DNA of 64,000 nucleotides, taken from NCBI GenBank assembly GCA_902780935.1, contig CACZHP010000005.1:48822-112821 (forward strand). The letters run 5' to 3'. A program made the translations under genes and the position numbers. Shown here in pieces: positions 1-8,796 of the stretch. How positions within the stretch are numbered: position 1 is the first letter of the stretch; each line of letters opens with the position of its first letter. The notes under the pieces are model-generated. The model saw nothing but the letters and a program-made list of their open reading frames with translations. It ran no database searches and was not told the DNA's origin. Source of the stretch: an uncultured Bacteroidia bacterium. Lineage in GTDB: Bacteria; Bacteroidota; Bacteroidia; Bacteroidales; UBA932.

Positions 1-645
1 ATGCGCGACTCCAAGGACAAGGTCATCAGCACCAAGACCTACACTCCCCTCTCCTTCTATAAGGAATGGGTCGGCACCGACCTCAACAACGGCTACGTGA
101 TGCTTATGAACGATCCTTCAAGGGAATATGGCAAAGTCTATGAGATCGCCTACGACCGCCACGTCTATGACGGCCAGAACTGGGTTTACCTCAACGTCCC
201 GATCGAAACCATCAAAGTTATCGCCATAGCCTCCATCAAGGACAACACCGCGATGTATTTCTCCTGCGACGTGGGCAAGTTCAGCGACCGCAAGAAAGGC
301 ACCCTCGACCTCGCCAATTTCGATTACGGCTCCCTTTTCGGAACCACTTTCCCGATGGACAAGAAGCAGAGGATCATGACCCACGCGAGCGGCTCGTCCC
401 ACGCGATGACCCTTATCGCAGTCGATATCAAGGACGGCAAACCGGTCAAGTGGATGGTCGAGAACAGCTGGGGAGCCGCCAGCGGCTACAAGGGCAACCT
501 CATCATGACCGACGAGTGGTTCAATGAATATATGTTCCGTCTTGTCGTCGAGAAAAAATATGTCCCCGAGAGCCTGAAGGCCCAACTCTCGCAGAAACCT
601 ATCCTCCTTCCCGCATGGGATCCCATGTTCATGCCTGAAGAATAG
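1..645 (+). CDS. pepC: Aminopeptidase C / bleomycin hydrolase (C1 peptidase), 3' part
   Basis: This is the C-terminal 214 residues of a C1B cysteine aminopeptidase; the N-terminus, with the catalytic Cys, lies left of the window. The catalytic His is visible in SSHAMTL (about residue 135) and the catalytic Asn in VENSWG (about residue 157). The region FYKEWVGTDLNNGYV and the long C-terminal arm are typical of the bleomycin hydrolase/PepC family, which trims N-terminal residues from peptides. Many Bacteroidales versions are secreted, but the signal region is not visible here. It is followed after 14 bases by polA on the same strand. Confidence 0.93.
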   Translation: MRDSKDKVISTKTYTPLSFYKEWVGTDLNNGYVMLMNDPSREYGKVYEIAYDRHVYDGQNWVYLNVPIETIKVIAIASIKDNTAMYFSCDVGKFSDRKKGTLDLANFDYGSLFGTTFPMDKKQRIMTHASGSSHAMTLIAVDIKDGKPVKWMVENSWGAASGYKGNLIMTDEWFNEYMFRLVVEKKYVPESLKAQLSQKPILLPAWDPMFMPEE

Positions 646-659
646 AACCTTAAACCCAG

Positions 660-3305
660 ATGCCCCGTAAAATATTCTTCATCGACGGACACGCCCTCGT
701 GTTCAAGATGTATTACGCCTTTCTCCGGAGGCCCATGGTCAATTCCAAGGGGGCGGACATGTCAATCCTGTACGGATTCACGAAATACATCCTGGAACTA
801 ATTGAGAGAGAGGAGCCTGACTATCTGGCAGTGGCCTTTGACCCTCCAGGCGGGACCTTCCGGAACAAGATGTACCCGGAGTACAAGGCCAACAGGGCTG
901 AGACTCCGCAGCTGGTGATCGATGCCCTGGAACCCCTGCAGGGGCTCTGCGAGGCTATGAATATCCCGACACTTATGATCATGGGATATGAGGCCGACGA
1001 CGTGATCGGCTCGATGGCGAAAAGATGCTCCAGGGAAGGCCTCGACGTGTATATGGTCACCCCGGACAAGGATTACGGCCAGCTCATCGAGGACCACATC
1101 TGGCAATATAAGCCCGGAAAATCAGGCGGGGACAATGAGGTAATCGGAGTAAAAGAGATCTGCGACAAGTACGGAATCCAGTTCCCCGCCCAGGTCATCG
1201 ACATGTTGACCATCTGTGGAGACACCGCCGACAATGTGCCGGGAGTAAAAGGCGTCGGCGAGGTCGGAGCCGGGAAACTTGTCGCCAAATATGGCTCGGT
1301 GCAAGGCATTTACGACCATCTGGACGAACTCTCCCCGAGGCAGAGAACCATGTTTGAGGAGGCCAGGGATCATATCTCCTTGAGCAGGGAGCTTGTGACC
1401 ATCAAGACGGATATCGACGTGGATGTTGCCACCGACGACATGTTGGTGGACAAGGCCTACGGACCGGCCCTGGCCGACCTTTTCGAGAAGTACGAGTTCA
1501 ATTCCCTCCAGAGGTTCCTTGGGCATGCGGCCGCACCAGCTGTCAAAGAGGAGAAGCAGTTGGAAATCAACAAAGTAAGCCCCAAGGAGTTTAAGGCCAG
1601 GTGTGACGGGAAAGTCATCTCAATCATCACCGAAGGGGCCGGCGGAGGGATATTCTCAAAACCCCAAAGGGTCATCACCGCCACTGCCATTCCGAGCGCA
1701 TATTTGGTCGCCGAAGGCGGACCGGAGGAATTCCGTTCCCTCCTGGAGGACGAGTCCGTCGCCAAAGTGGGAGACGACCTCAAGCGCCAGATGAACCTTC
1801 TCAGTGCCGCCGGCATCGATTTGAAGGGACAACTCCGCGACATAGGCCTGACGCACTATCTCATTGACCCGGAAAAGAGCCATAAGATCGAGGTCCTCGC
1901 CCAGAGTTATCTCGGCATGTCGATTGAATCCGGGGCCGCCGAGACGGAAGCCGCCACCGGTTCCCTTTTCGACGAGACTCCTGAGGAGACCCCCTTGGCC
2001 GATCGTTCCAAAGAGGCCGCAATCATTCTTCTCCTTGGTGAGAAACTTGGGAAAGAATTGGATTCCAAGGGGTTGACGGAGTTATATTCATCCATGGAGG
2101 AGCCCCTGCTGAGGGTACTCTCGAAAATGGAGAGAAACGGGGTGAGGGTTGATCTCAGTTCACTTAAGGACTTCACCAGTGGGCTTAGGGAAGAGATGAT
2201 CCTCCGAGAGGCGAAGGTCAGGGAACTGGCCGGCGAACCGAGCCTTAACGTCTCATCTCCCAAGCAGATAGGAGAGATTCTATTCGAGAAGCTCAATCTG
2301 TCTGGCAAGCCCAAGAAGAACGCCAACGGAACCTACTCGACAGACGAGACCACCTTGTTGGACATCGCTGACAAGCACCCTATCGTGGACGAGATTCTTG
2401 AGTTCAGGGCAGTGAAAAAACTCCTGTCCACCTACATCGAGCCCTTCCCCTCATATATCGACCCCTCCGACGGAAAGGTCCACACCACTTTCAACCAGGC
2501 GCTTACCGCCACTGGACGGCTCAGTTCCTCAAACCCGAACCTCCAGAATATTCCCATCCGTACTGACAGGGGACGTGAGATCCGCAAAGCTTTCGTTCCA
2601 AGCGTCCCGGGAGGGTTGATCCTGTCGGCTGACTATTCCCAGATCGAGCTGAGGATAATGGCTCATCTGAGCTGCGACCAGCATCTCATCGGAGCTTTCA
2701 AGCAAGGGATCGATGTCCATGCGGCGACTGCGGCTAAGATATTCGGGATCCCGCACGAAGAGGTCACAGCCGATCAGAGAAGGATCGCGAAGACCGCCAA
2801 CTTCGGAATCATGTACGGCATCTCAGCCTTCGGCCTTGCCCAAAGGCTTCGGATAGGCCGGAAGGAGGCACAGAAGATCATTGATGACTACTTCGCCGGC
2901 TTCCCTTCCATCCTCTCCTTCATCGAAGACACCAAGGCTGCGGCGAGGGAAACCGGTTATGTCGAGACCATCTTCGGCAGAAGGAGGTATATCCCCGAGA
3001 TCAATTCCAAGAATGCCACCATCAGGGCGCTGGCGGAGAGGAACGCTGTCAACGCGCCGATCCAGGGTACTTCCGCGGACATAATCAAACTGGCCATGAT
3101 AGCCGTTGACAGGGATATTTCCGCTAAAGGGCTGAGCTCCAAGATGGTTTTGCAGATCCACGATGAGCTCGTGTTCGACACCATTCCGGATGAAGTCGAG
3201 ACCCTGAAGGGCATCGTGGTGGAGAATATGGAGAATGTTGTTAAACTGAGCGTCCCGCTCACAGTCGAATGTAACTATGGCGCTAACTGGCTTGAAGCCC
3301 ATTGA
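660..3305 (+). CDS. polA: DNA polymerase I, proofreading site degenerate
   Basis: An 881-residue family A DNA polymerase that fills gaps and removes RNA primers. Domains in order: 5' nuclease (about 1-290, with YEADDVIGS and ICGDTADNVPGVKG), a 3'-5' exonuclease-like domain (about 305-490), and polymerase (about 500-881). Polymerase motif A is LSADYSQIELR, motif B is RRIAKTANFGIMYG and motif C is QIHDELVF, so synthesis should be intact. The exonuclease domain lacks the DxE of Exo I (the region reads ISIITEGAG) and the Asn/Asp pattern of Exo II (GDDLKRQMN), so proofreading is probably absent, as in several other bacterial PolI enzymes. The 3' end overlaps the sigma-factor gene by 29 bases. Confidence 0.97.
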   Translation: MPRKIFFIDGHALVFKMYYAFLRRPMVNSKGADMSILYGFTKYILELIEREEPDYLAVAFDPPGGTFRNKMYPEYKANRAETPQLVIDALEPLQGLCEAMNIPTLMIMGYEADDVIGSMAKRCSREGLDVYMVTPDKDYGQLIEDHIWQYKPGKSGGDNEVIGVKEICDKYGIQFPAQVIDMLTICGDTADNVPGVKGVGEVGAGKLVAKYGSVQGIYDHLDELSPRQRTMFEEARDHISLSRELVTIKTDIDVDVATDDMLVDKAYGPALADLFEKYEFNSLQRFLGHAAAPAVKEEKQLEINKVSPKEFKARCDGKVISIITEGAGGGIFSKPQRVITATAIPSAYLVAEGGPEEFRSLLEDESVAKVGDDLKRQMNLLSAAGIDLKGQLRDIGLTHYLIDPEKSHKIEVLAQSYLGMSIESGAAETEAATGSLFDETPEETPLADRSKEAAIILLLGEKLGKELDSKGLTELYSSMEEPLLRVLSKMERNGVRVDLSSLKDFTSGLREEMILREAKVRELAGEPSLNVSSPKQIGEILFEKLNLSGKPKKNANGTYSTDETTLLDIADKHPIVDEILEFRAVKKLLSTYIEPFPSYIDPSDGKVHTTFNQALTATGRLSSSNPNLQNIPIRTDRGREIRKAFVPSVPGGLILSADYSQIELRIMAHLSCDQHLIGAFKQGIDVHAATAAKIFGIPHEEVTADQRRIAKTANFGIMYGISAFGLAQRLRIGRKEAQKIIDDYFAGFPSILSFIEDTKAAARETGYVETIFGRRRYIPEINSKNATIRALAERNAVNAPIQGTSADIIKLAMIAVDRDISAKGLSSKMVLQIHDELVFDTIPDEVETLKGIVVENMENVVKLSVPLTVECNYGANWLEAH

Positions 3306-3882
3306 TGAGCTGGTGATTCTGGCCAAGAATGGCAATGGTCTGGCCTTCACTGCTTTATGGGACCGGCACATTGACCAGCTGCGGTCGTATATCAAGACCC
3401 GTTTCAAGAATATCGACGACTACGACGTCGATGACATCTGCTCCAGGAGCTTCGAGAAGGCTTTCCGGCAGATCCACAATTACGACGACACCAAGAGCCA
3501 GTTCCTCACATGGCTTTGCACCATAGCGAGGAACACTACCCTGGACACTCTTGACAAAGAGAAACGGATCCACCCCAAAAACCAGATAGTATATCTCGAC
3601 GACGAGGCCCAGTCCTCCGGTCTGGAAGGGATCCCCGATCAGAGTGAGGACGCTCTTCACTCGCTGATAAAGACAGAGTCAGAGGAAGAAAGGATCAAGT
3701 ATATCGACCGCCTTCCAGAGCTCTATAGGGAGGTCGCCCGCAAAAGGCTGATAGAAGGGATGAAGTACGATGAGATAGCGGAGAACATGGGACTGGAACT
3801 AAACACAGTTAAGACACGCATAAGGCGAGCCAAGCGGATAATTGACGCGCTCAGGGCGGACGAGGAGGAGGATGAGATATGA
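3277..3882 (+). CDS. ECF-type RNA polymerase sigma factor
   Basis: A 201-residue sigma-70 family protein with region 2 (about 10-85, including DDICSRSFEKAF and FLTWLCTIARN) and region 4 with a helix-turn-helix (about 145-195, including YDEIAENMGLELNTVKTRI). It has no region 1.1 or region 3, as expected for the extracytoplasmic-function group. The start at 3277 lies inside the polA end, which suggests translational coupling; no later ATG in frame would keep region 2 complete. It overlaps rsmG by 4 bases (ATGA). No anti-sigma factor gene is adjacent, so its signal cannot be guessed. Confidence 0.9.
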   Translation: MALTGLKPIDELVILAKNGNGLAFTALWDRHIDQLRSYIKTRFKNIDDYDVDDICSRSFEKAFRQIHNYDDTKSQFLTWLCTIARNTTLDTLDKEKRIHPKNQIVYLDDEAQSSGLEGIPDQSEDALHSLIKTESEEERIKYIDRLPELYREVARKRLIEGMKYDEIAENMGLELNTVKTRIRRAKRIIDALRADEEEDEI

Positions 3883-4550
3883 TAGAATTCAGCGTTTTCG
3901 AGGCCATACTCAGGGAAGCTTTCCCGGAAGTAACTGACGATCAGGTGGGAAAGTATCGCCAGCTGGAGGATCTGTACAAAGATTGGAACAGCAAGATCAA
4001 TGTCATCTCCCGCAAAGACATGGATGGCATCTATGACCATCACGTTCTTCATTCACTCGCTATAGCGTATTATCTTAAGACGCGTAAGCCAGAGGAATAT
4101 TCATCCCTTACAGCACCTGATGGCGGTGTAAGGATCCTGGATCTCGGAACCGGAGGAGGTTTCCCGGGGATTCCGCTCGCGATCTTATTCCCGGAAACCA
4201 GATTTCTCCTTTGCGACTCTATCCGGAAAAAGACGACTGTCGCCTCTGAGGTCGCGAAGAGTCTCGGACTCCAGAACGTCGAGGTGGCCAACGCGAGGGC
4301 CGAGTCCTTGCCCGGCAAGTTTGACTATGTGGTCTCCAGAGCCGTCGCCTCGCTGTCGGATTTCTACCCATGGGTGAAGGGGAAATACACGAAAGGGATC
4401 CTGTACCTCAAAGGAGGAGAGATCAACGAGGAGATCAGCGAGATGATGGCGCGCTTCAAGATGAGAAAAGGTTCGGTCTCAACATGGCCGGTCACTTCAT
4501 GGCTGCAAGACAATTATTTCGAGGGTAAATTCGTGATAAATATTTTGTAA
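3879..4550 (+). CDS. rsmG: 16S rRNA (guanine-527-N7)-methyltransferase RsmG
   Basis: A 223-residue class I SAM-dependent methyltransferase of the GidB/RsmG family, which methylates N7 of G527 in 16S rRNA. The SAM-binding motif is ILDLGTGGGFPGIPLA (about residues 86-102), followed by the acidic strand end LLCDS and the family motif FDYVVSRAVASL. Its length matches the family. It starts in a 4-base overlap with the sigma-factor gene, so polA, the sigma factor and rsmG form a tightly packed unit. Loss of RsmG is known in other bacteria to give low-level streptomycin resistance; this copy looks intact. Confidence 0.96.
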   Translation: MIEFSVFEAILREAFPEVTDDQVGKYRQLEDLYKDWNSKINVISRKDMDGIYDHHVLHSLAIAYYLKTRKPEEYSSLTAPDGGVRILDLGTGGGFPGIPLAILFPETRFLLCDSIRKKTTVASEVAKSLGLQNVEVANARAESLPGKFDYVVSRAVASLSDFYPWVKGKYTKGILYLKGGEINEEISEMMARFKMRKGSVSTWPVTSWLQDNYFEGKFVINIL

Positions 4551-4574
4551 ATTTCAGTAAAAGGCTTAAATTTG
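4545..4574 (+). promoter_or_regulatory. Bacteroidota-type promoter of rpmH
   Basis: TTG at 4545-4547 and TAAATTTG at 4567-4574 are separated by 19 bases. This matches the Bacteroidota primary-sigma pattern TTG...TAnnTTTG. It sits about 35 bases upstream of the rpmH start and overlaps the very end of rsmG. Confidence 0.75.
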
Positions 4575-4609
4575 CACTCCCTTTTTGGAATATATAAAAT
4601 AAAGTAGAT

Positions 4610-4762
4610 ATGAAAAGAACATTTCAACCCTCAAGGCGCAAGCGCGTGAACAAGCACGGATTCCGTGAGAGAATGTCCACCCCTAACGGTCGCCGCGTCC
4701 TCGCTTCCCGCCGCCGTCACGGTCGCAAGAAGCTTACGGTATCATCTGAGGACAGGTGGTAA
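4610..4762 (+). CDS. rpmH: 50S ribosomal protein L34
   Basis: A 50-residue, very basic protein beginning [18 protein letters not shown] and containing the L34 hallmark [19 protein letters not shown]34 is a small protein of the large ribosomal subunit. The length and the whole sequence fit the family. A clear promoter lies upstream and an intrinsic terminator just downstream, so it can be expressed as a single-gene unit. Confidence 0.97.
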   Translation: MKRTFQPSRRKRVNKHGFRERMSTPNGRRVLASRRRHGRKKLTVSSEDRW

Positions 4763-4781
4763 TCGTCAGGTGACTCTTACG

Positions 4782-4808
4782 GCAGGTCCTTCAAGGCCTG
4801 CTTTTTTT
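4782..4808 (+). terminator. Intrinsic terminator after rpmH
   Basis: A GCAGG...CCTGC stem, extended inward by a G-T and a C-G pair, is closed by a short loop and followed by seven T residues (4802-4808). It lies 20 bases after the rpmH stop and before the tadA start. Confidence 0.8.
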
Positions 4809-4820
4809 GTATCAAGAAGA

Positions 4821-5255
4821 ATGGATATTGACGAGAAATACATGCGCGAGGCCCTCCGTGAGGCTTTGGCGGCACTGGACGAGGGAGAGATCCCTATCGG
4901 TGCCGTTGTGGTGCTCAAAGGGAGAATCATCGGCAAGGGGCATAACATGACAGAGAGGCTGCATGACCCTACCGCTCACGCCGAGATGATCGCCATCACG
5001 GCAGCCACAGAGGCCATGGGTGGGAAATACCTGAATGACTGCACATTATACGTCACTGTCGAGCCATGCCCGATGTGTGCCGGAGGGCTGAACTGGGCTC
5101 AGATTGGTCGGATTGTCTATGGGGCTCTCGATCCAAGGAGGGGCTACTCGATGTTCTCCCCTTCCCTGCTTCATCCAAAGACAGAGGTTAGCGCTGGGGT
5201 CCTGGCTGAGGAGTGCGGCGCGCTGATGACGGACTTTTTCAAGTCGAAAAGATAG
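4821..5255 (+). CDS. tadA: tRNA-specific adenosine deaminase TadA
   Basis: A 144-residue zinc-dependent deaminase that converts adenosine-34 to inosine in tRNA-Arg(ACG). The zinc/catalytic signature is complete: HAEMIAI (His and catalytic Glu) and EPCPMCAGGLNW (two Cys). I take the ATG at 4821 as the start. A longer reading frame runs upstream to 4665, but it would cross the rpmH gene and its terminator, and the family normally begins near here. The gene is not preceded by an obvious promoter. Confidence 0.94.
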   Translation: MDIDEKYMREALREALAALDEGEIPIGAVVVLKGRIIGKGHNMTERLHDPTAHAEMIAITAATEAMGGKYLNDCTLYVTVEPCPMCAGGLNWAQIGRIVYGALDPRRGYSMFSPSLLHPKTEVSAGVLAEECGALMTDFFKSKR

Positions 5256-5283
5256 TTTCGAACCATTTTAGGTAAGAAAAAAC

Positions 5284-5313
5284 TTGTATTATCGAAAAAG
5301 ATTCCTATCTTTG
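5284..5313 (+). promoter_or_regulatory. Promoter of tRNA-Val
   Basis: TTG at 5284-5286 and TATCTTTG at 5306-5313 with 19 bases between them, the same geometry as the rpmH promoter. It lies 11 bases before the first base of the tRNA. Confidence 0.75.
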
Positions 5314-5324
5314 CAATCCCAAAC

Positions 5325-5399
5325 GAGGGCTTAGCTCAGTTGGTTTAGAGCGCTTGCTTGACAGGCAAGAGGTCGGCAGTTCAAATCTGCCAGTCCTCA
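5325..5399 (+). tRNA. tRNA-Val(GAC)
   Basis: A 75-base cloverleaf. The acceptor strands 5325-5331 and 5392-5398 pair with one G-T, the D arm is GCTC...GAGC, the anticodon stem is CTTGC/GCAAG with loop TTGACAG (anticodon GAC), and the T arm is GGCAG TTCAAAT CTGCC. The discriminator is A at 5399; CCA is not encoded. It is flanked by its own promoter and an intrinsic terminator. Confidence 0.95.
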
Positions 5400-5403
5400 C
5401 TCG

Positions 5404-5433
5404 AAAAAAGCACCGGATTTCCGGTGTTTTTTT
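5404..5433 (+). terminator. Intrinsic terminator after tRNA-Val
   Basis: CACCGG (5411-5416), loop ATTT, CCGGTG (5421-5426), then seven T residues. A run of A precedes the stem, so it could also work on the opposite strand. Confidence 0.85.
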
Positions 5434-5449
5434 GTTTTCCGTACCGGCC

Positions 5450-5581
5450 GGGCAAGGTCTAACTAGTATAGGTGCAAAAATTAACTTGATGCCCTCGACC
5501 TTGCCCACCTATTCGGTCCCTGGAGGACCTCAGAGCCCACCTTCCCGGGCATGGTCCCCACCCTAAAATTAGACCTTGCCC
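5450..5581. repeat. 13-bp perfect inverted repeat around a gene remnant
   Basis: GGGCAAGGTCTAA at 5450-5462 is matched by its exact reverse complement at 5569-5581. A third partial copy (GACCTTGCCC) lies at about 5498-5507. The right copy contains the stop codon of the truncated HAD fragment. No transposase is present. It may mark the edge of an old insertion or deletion. Confidence 0.5.
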
Positions 5582-5790
5582 GAAAGCCCAAGGCAACTAT
5601 TGCCCTGTACAAGCGATGCTCGGTTGGTGTCGTCAGTGGTTACAATTGAGGCTCCGGTCGCTTCCACAATCTCGCGGAGATTCTCGACCGCCTCGTTGTC
5701 GAAACGGTGTCCATACCTTTCAGGATCCTTGTTTTCATCCCGCTCGGTGTTCAGCGGGCCGTCAATATCAAGGAAAATGTATTTGTTCAT
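5569..5790 (-). pseudogene. HAD-family fragment (N-terminal part only)
   Basis: A 73-residue reading frame starting MNKYIFLDIDGPLNTERD, the motif I region of a haloacid-dehalogenase-like domain of the sort found in Swiss-army-knife RNA-repair proteins. After about 50 residues the similarity stops, and the frame ends in LSGKV at a stop inside the 13-bp inverted repeat. Full-length relatives are about twice as long, so the rest of the fold (motifs II-IV) is missing. It lies 9 bases downstream of the lipoprotein gene and was probably the last gene of that operon. It could be a functional mini-protein, but truncation is more likely. Confidence 0.6.
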
Positions 5791-5799
5791 CAAAGAGTT

Positions 5800-7032
5800 C
5801 TATCTATTATCCAACGAATCCAGAAACTCCTTCCAGCGCTCATCAAATGAGGGGCCATCCAGTTCCTCGTCAGGAACTGTGTACGGAATTCTCAGTCTCC
5901 ACATGTCGTCGCTGGTGACGCCATACCCCTCATACCGGTTCTTGAGCATTATGTATTTCATCCGCCTCGCATTGTTCGTGCAGTTGTCATAAACGGCTTT
6001 CCGTGAGCCGCTTAATAACCCGGAGACTGAATCCCTGGCGTCCATCCACTTCTTCCATGCCTCCATTTCCTCTTCCAGAACGGTTCGCCTTTCCTCCAGT
6101 GTGTAGGAATACTCATCATCCTTGAAAGTGACCATGAAACGACGGTATTCCCGCATCACTTTTTGAGCACTGACGGTCACATGACGGACAATATCGCATT
6201 CGTCAAGTTCTCCTATCTGGTGGAAAAGGTAGTCCGATAGGGAGTGTTCGCGTATCAGGGCGTCATCCTCACGTATGCCCGAGATCGCCATGCTCCATGA
6301 TGACCCGTCCATACCGCTCGGATTTCCATCGATTATCCTGAACGCGGAATCAACGGCCGCATGGTAGTTCAGCCATTCGTCATTCTCCTTCTTCAATGCC
6401 ATGACGACCAGACTGTCCGAATGACTGATGACCTCCTTAAAGAACAGTCTTGAGATAAATTCCTGAAAGTCAGCGAGAAATCCGGTGTGAATATTCAAGT
6501 CAATCTGGAATTGCGGCTCAAAGTCGCAAAGGCTTTGTATCCTTGTCTTAAGGATGTCGAATCTCTCACGTTCTAAGGTTGGGGAATGAGAGGCGGTGTC
6601 GTACTGTTCAAGCCGCCACAATGTGAGTTCATCATTATACCGGTTTGTACTATCATAGTACCACAACGAGTATAAGTCCTGGACTGTCACATATTGGTTG
6701 ATGGATTTATAGCCAATCAGGCTCGCACGTTGTACTTGTTCACCATCTGGATTCTTACCAGCGCATAGTTCTTTCCATTCCTCTATACGGCCGTCAGCAG
6801 GTTTGCCGAAAAGATAGTCTCCAGGCTCAATCTCTCTCCAATAATGCTTAATCAAGATTTCCGCATTTAGGCTTAACAACAATGAGTCATTCAGTCCAGC
6901 ATAGTATTCATCCGTATAATTATCCTTGGAATCTATGCCCCCCTTCATCTTCCTGTTGTTACCGCATGAGGCCACAAGTGCGACAAGGGTGGCAAGGATC
7001 AATACACGCTTGATTTGTTTTTCCACTATCAT
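5800..7032 (-). CDS. Lipoprotein of unknown function
   Basis: A 410-residue protein with a short basic N-terminus, a hydrophobic stretch LILATLVALVASC and a lipobox ending in Cys at about residue 23, so it is predicted to be a lipid-anchored envelope protein. The mature part is charged and rich in Tyr and Trp, with a segment near 310-350 that looks helical. I do not recognise a family. The start overlaps the end of the phosphoesterase gene by 4 bases, which points to coexpression. Confidence 0.75.
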   Translation of the reverse strand: MIVEKQIKRVLILATLVALVASCGNNRKMKGGIDSKDNYTDEYYAGLNDSLLLSLNAEILIKHYWREIEPGDYLFGKPADGRIEEWKELCAGKNPDGEQVQRASLIGYKSINQYVTVQDLYSLWYYDSTNRYNDELTLWRLEQYDTASHSPTLERERFDILKTRIQSLCDFEPQFQIDLNIHTGFLADFQEFISRLFFKEVISHSDSLVVMALKKENDEWLNYHAAVDSAFRIIDGNPSGMDGSSWSMAISGIREDDALIREHSLSDYLFHQIGELDECDIVRHVTVSAQKVMREYRRFMVTFKDDEYSYTLEERRTVLEEEMEAWKKWMDARDSVSGLLSGSRKAVYDNCTNNARRMKYIMLKNRYEGYGVTSDDMWRLRIPYTVPDEELDGPSFDERWKEFLDSLDNR

Positions 7033-7781
7033 GAAATATCAGTATTTTTTCTCACACTCTCATTGTACCGGCAATCGTAAATTTTTCCGTCCTCCTGATC
7101 TAGGCAGAATGCCTGCCGGCAATCGAGGCAATAGAACTTATCTTGATAATACACTGGCACTTCCATCTGGGTATGGCCGAATACCTGGACAATGCCGGGG
7201 ATATTGTTGTCTTCATTGAGGTGGTCTCTCAAGTCAGCCCAGACCATGCTGCCGCAGGGCTTGTCACCACCACGGTCAAATGAGATGTCACCAAGGGCAG
7301 ACATGAACTCCGGATGCCCCACGAGGTCGTTCATGAGCTCGGCGGTGATGTCCTCGTCCTCAAGCCTGGGGAAATTGGCGGAGACCCATCCCCGGCATAT
7401 TCCCGCATGGGAGAAAAGGAAACGCTTGCCTCTAGACTTTACCTCATACGCCATCTTGAACAGATCCTGGTTATCCCAGAACTTATGGGCGTTCCTCACG
7501 GCGTTGTCGATGTCGAAGCGGCTTCCCATCATCTCTGGATACAGGTAATGGAGATCGTGGTTCCCCCAGAGAAGCGTCACCCTGTCCGGGTTCTCTCTCT
7601 TGAAGCTGATTATGTCCTCAAGCCCCTTGAACGCCTCCTCGTCCGTGTAGCCTTCATCAGGATAGGGATCGAGATAGTCCCCGAGGAATATGAACTCCTC
7701 CCCGGAATTCCTCTTGACGGCGTCCCGCCAGAAGCTTCTTCCGTGGACATCAGGAATGATTATCAGCTTGCCGCTATTCAT
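7029..7781 (-). CDS. Calcineurin-like metallophosphoesterase
   Basis: A 250-residue protein with the metallophosphoesterase motifs in order: PDVHGR (about 10-15), FLGDYLDPY (about 31-39), WGNHDLHY (about 72-79) and FSHAG (about 123-127), plus a later FGHTQMEV (about 201). The active site appears complete for two metal ions. The substrate is unknown; relatives include serine/threonine phosphatases and nucleotide hydrolases. It overlaps the A1S_2505-like gene upstream by 8 bases and the lipoprotein gene downstream by 4, so the three genes are translationally linked. Confidence 0.88.
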   Translation of the reverse strand: MNSGKLIIIPDVHGRSFWRDAVKRNSGEEFIFLGDYLDPYPDEGYTDEEAFKGLEDIISFKRENPDRVTLLWGNHDLHYLYPEMMGSRFDIDNAVRNAHKFWDNQDLFKMAYEVKSRGKRFLFSHAGICRGWVSANFPRLEDEDITAELMNDLVGHPEFMSALGDISFDRGGDKPCGSMVWADLRDHLNEDNNIPGIVQVFGHTQMEVPVYYQDKFYCLDCRQAFCLDQEDGKIYDCRYNESVRKNTDIS

Positions 7782-8175
7782 TGGACTGCGTTAAAACTTC
7801 CCAGAAACGCTGCGGTAAAGTAATATTCTCAACATCAACAGCTTTGGCGAATAGAGGCGCTATCTCTTCTGGAGCGAAGCCGGCAATTCCGCAACCGATC
7901 TCTGTGACAAGGAACCTCTTTTCAGGGTGGTTCTTGGCATATTCGATGAACTCATCCACGTAAGGCGCGATGGTCTCGACTCCGCCTTGCATCGTGGGGA
8001 TCGCATAGCTCTGGCCTTGCATGCCGACGCCCTGGCCCCAAATTGCGCCAAACTTATTGTAAGCCGTCCGAGCGGCGCCTCCGCCATGGAAGCCACCCAG
8101 GTTACTTCCGAAGACGAACACCTCATTAGGCCTGAGGGAAACAACTAAAGAATCAGTTATACGAGCTTTGTTCAT
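7774..8175 (-). CDS. A1S_2505-like protein, copy 1
   Basis: A 133-residue protein with the pattern NEVFVFGSNLGGFHGGGAAR...GQGVGMQGQSYAIPT...VTEIGCGIAGF. This is the conserved core of a family often named after Acinetobacter A1S_2505 and labelled a phage non-structural protein. The glycine-rich loops look like a nucleotide- or ADP-ribose-binding fold related in style to macro domains, but that is an inference. A second copy lies at 13941-14336 with a nearly identical middle section. The biochemical role is not known to me. Confidence 0.75.
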   Translation of the reverse strand: MNKARITDSLVVSLRPNEVFVFGSNLGGFHGGGAARTAYNKFGAIWGQGVGMQGQSYAIPTMQGGVETIAPYVDEFIEYAKNHPEKRFLVTEIGCGIAGFAPEEIAPLFAKAVDVENITLPQRFWEVLTQSNE

Positions 8176-8220
8176 AATTAGGGTTATTAGATCACATGTG
8201 AACTATATACTACTTGTTGG

Positions 8221-8784
8221 CTAAGAATGTTTCATGGGGCGGAGGTTATTTCTGAAAGATTCGAACATGACCCTATAATGATACCGCAGTTTTCTCGACG
8301 ACTCGTCAAGAAGGTTGATGAAGAAGCGTATGGTCTCGCAGTAGGTGTCGGGCTTCAGCGTGACCGACCCGACACTGTATTTGACGAGCTCTTTCTCCAA
8401 GTCCAGCGAGACACTGGCGCTAAGATCGTAGAGTGAGGTAATGAGATACAATATGTTCCTGTTGACGTCAGGGTCCAACTCCTCCCCAAGGATCAACTCA
8501 ATAGAACCGTCGCTCCGCAGACGCAACTCATAGTCCTTGAACATGTCCGTGAAAAGGATTAGGCCAGCCCCCTGATACGTTCTCGTATGGTAACCCATGT
8601 CCTTCAGGAACTCATCGATCATATCCAAGGACACCTTGTCATCTTCTCCAGTATCAGGGACCATCTGGAGGTCCTCCAGTAGCGCTGACACCTCAGGAGG
8701 CATCTCCGACACGGCCAACCTAGCCTCAAGATCCCTTATTCTCGCCTCCAACTTGGCGATCGCTTTCCTGGTCTCGTGATCCAT
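8221..8784 (-). CDS. Hypothetical protein with N-terminal coiled coil
   Basis: A 187-residue cytoplasmic-looking protein. Residues 1-30 form a strong coiled coil (KLEARIRDLEARL). The rest (about 50-180) alternates strands and helices (GYHTRTYQGAGLILFTDMF, YELRLRSDGSIELIL), similar in style to YbjN or secretion-chaperone folds; this is an impression, not a confirmed match. It is in the leftward gene block, 45 bases before the A1S_2505-like gene. No catalytic motif is visible. Confidence 0.6.
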   Translation of the reverse strand: MDHETRKAIAKLEARIRDLEARLAVSEMPPEVSALLEDLQMVPDTGEDDKVSLDMIDEFLKDMGYHTRTYQGAGLILFTDMFKDYELRLRSDGSIELILGEELDPDVNRNILYLITSLYDLSASVSLDLEKELVKYSVGSVTLKPDTYCETIRFFINLLDESSRKLRYHYRVMFESFRNNLRPMKHS

Positions 8785-8796
8785 TTTTCTTATTTC

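Noticed and set aside
4665-4820. An N-terminal extension of tadA
   Set aside because: It crosses the rpmH gene and its terminator; family length supports the ATG at 4821.
5569-5581. The 13-bp inverted repeat as ends of an insertion sequence
   Set aside because: There is no transposase between the two copies, and the 106-base interval is too short; it is listed only as a repeat.
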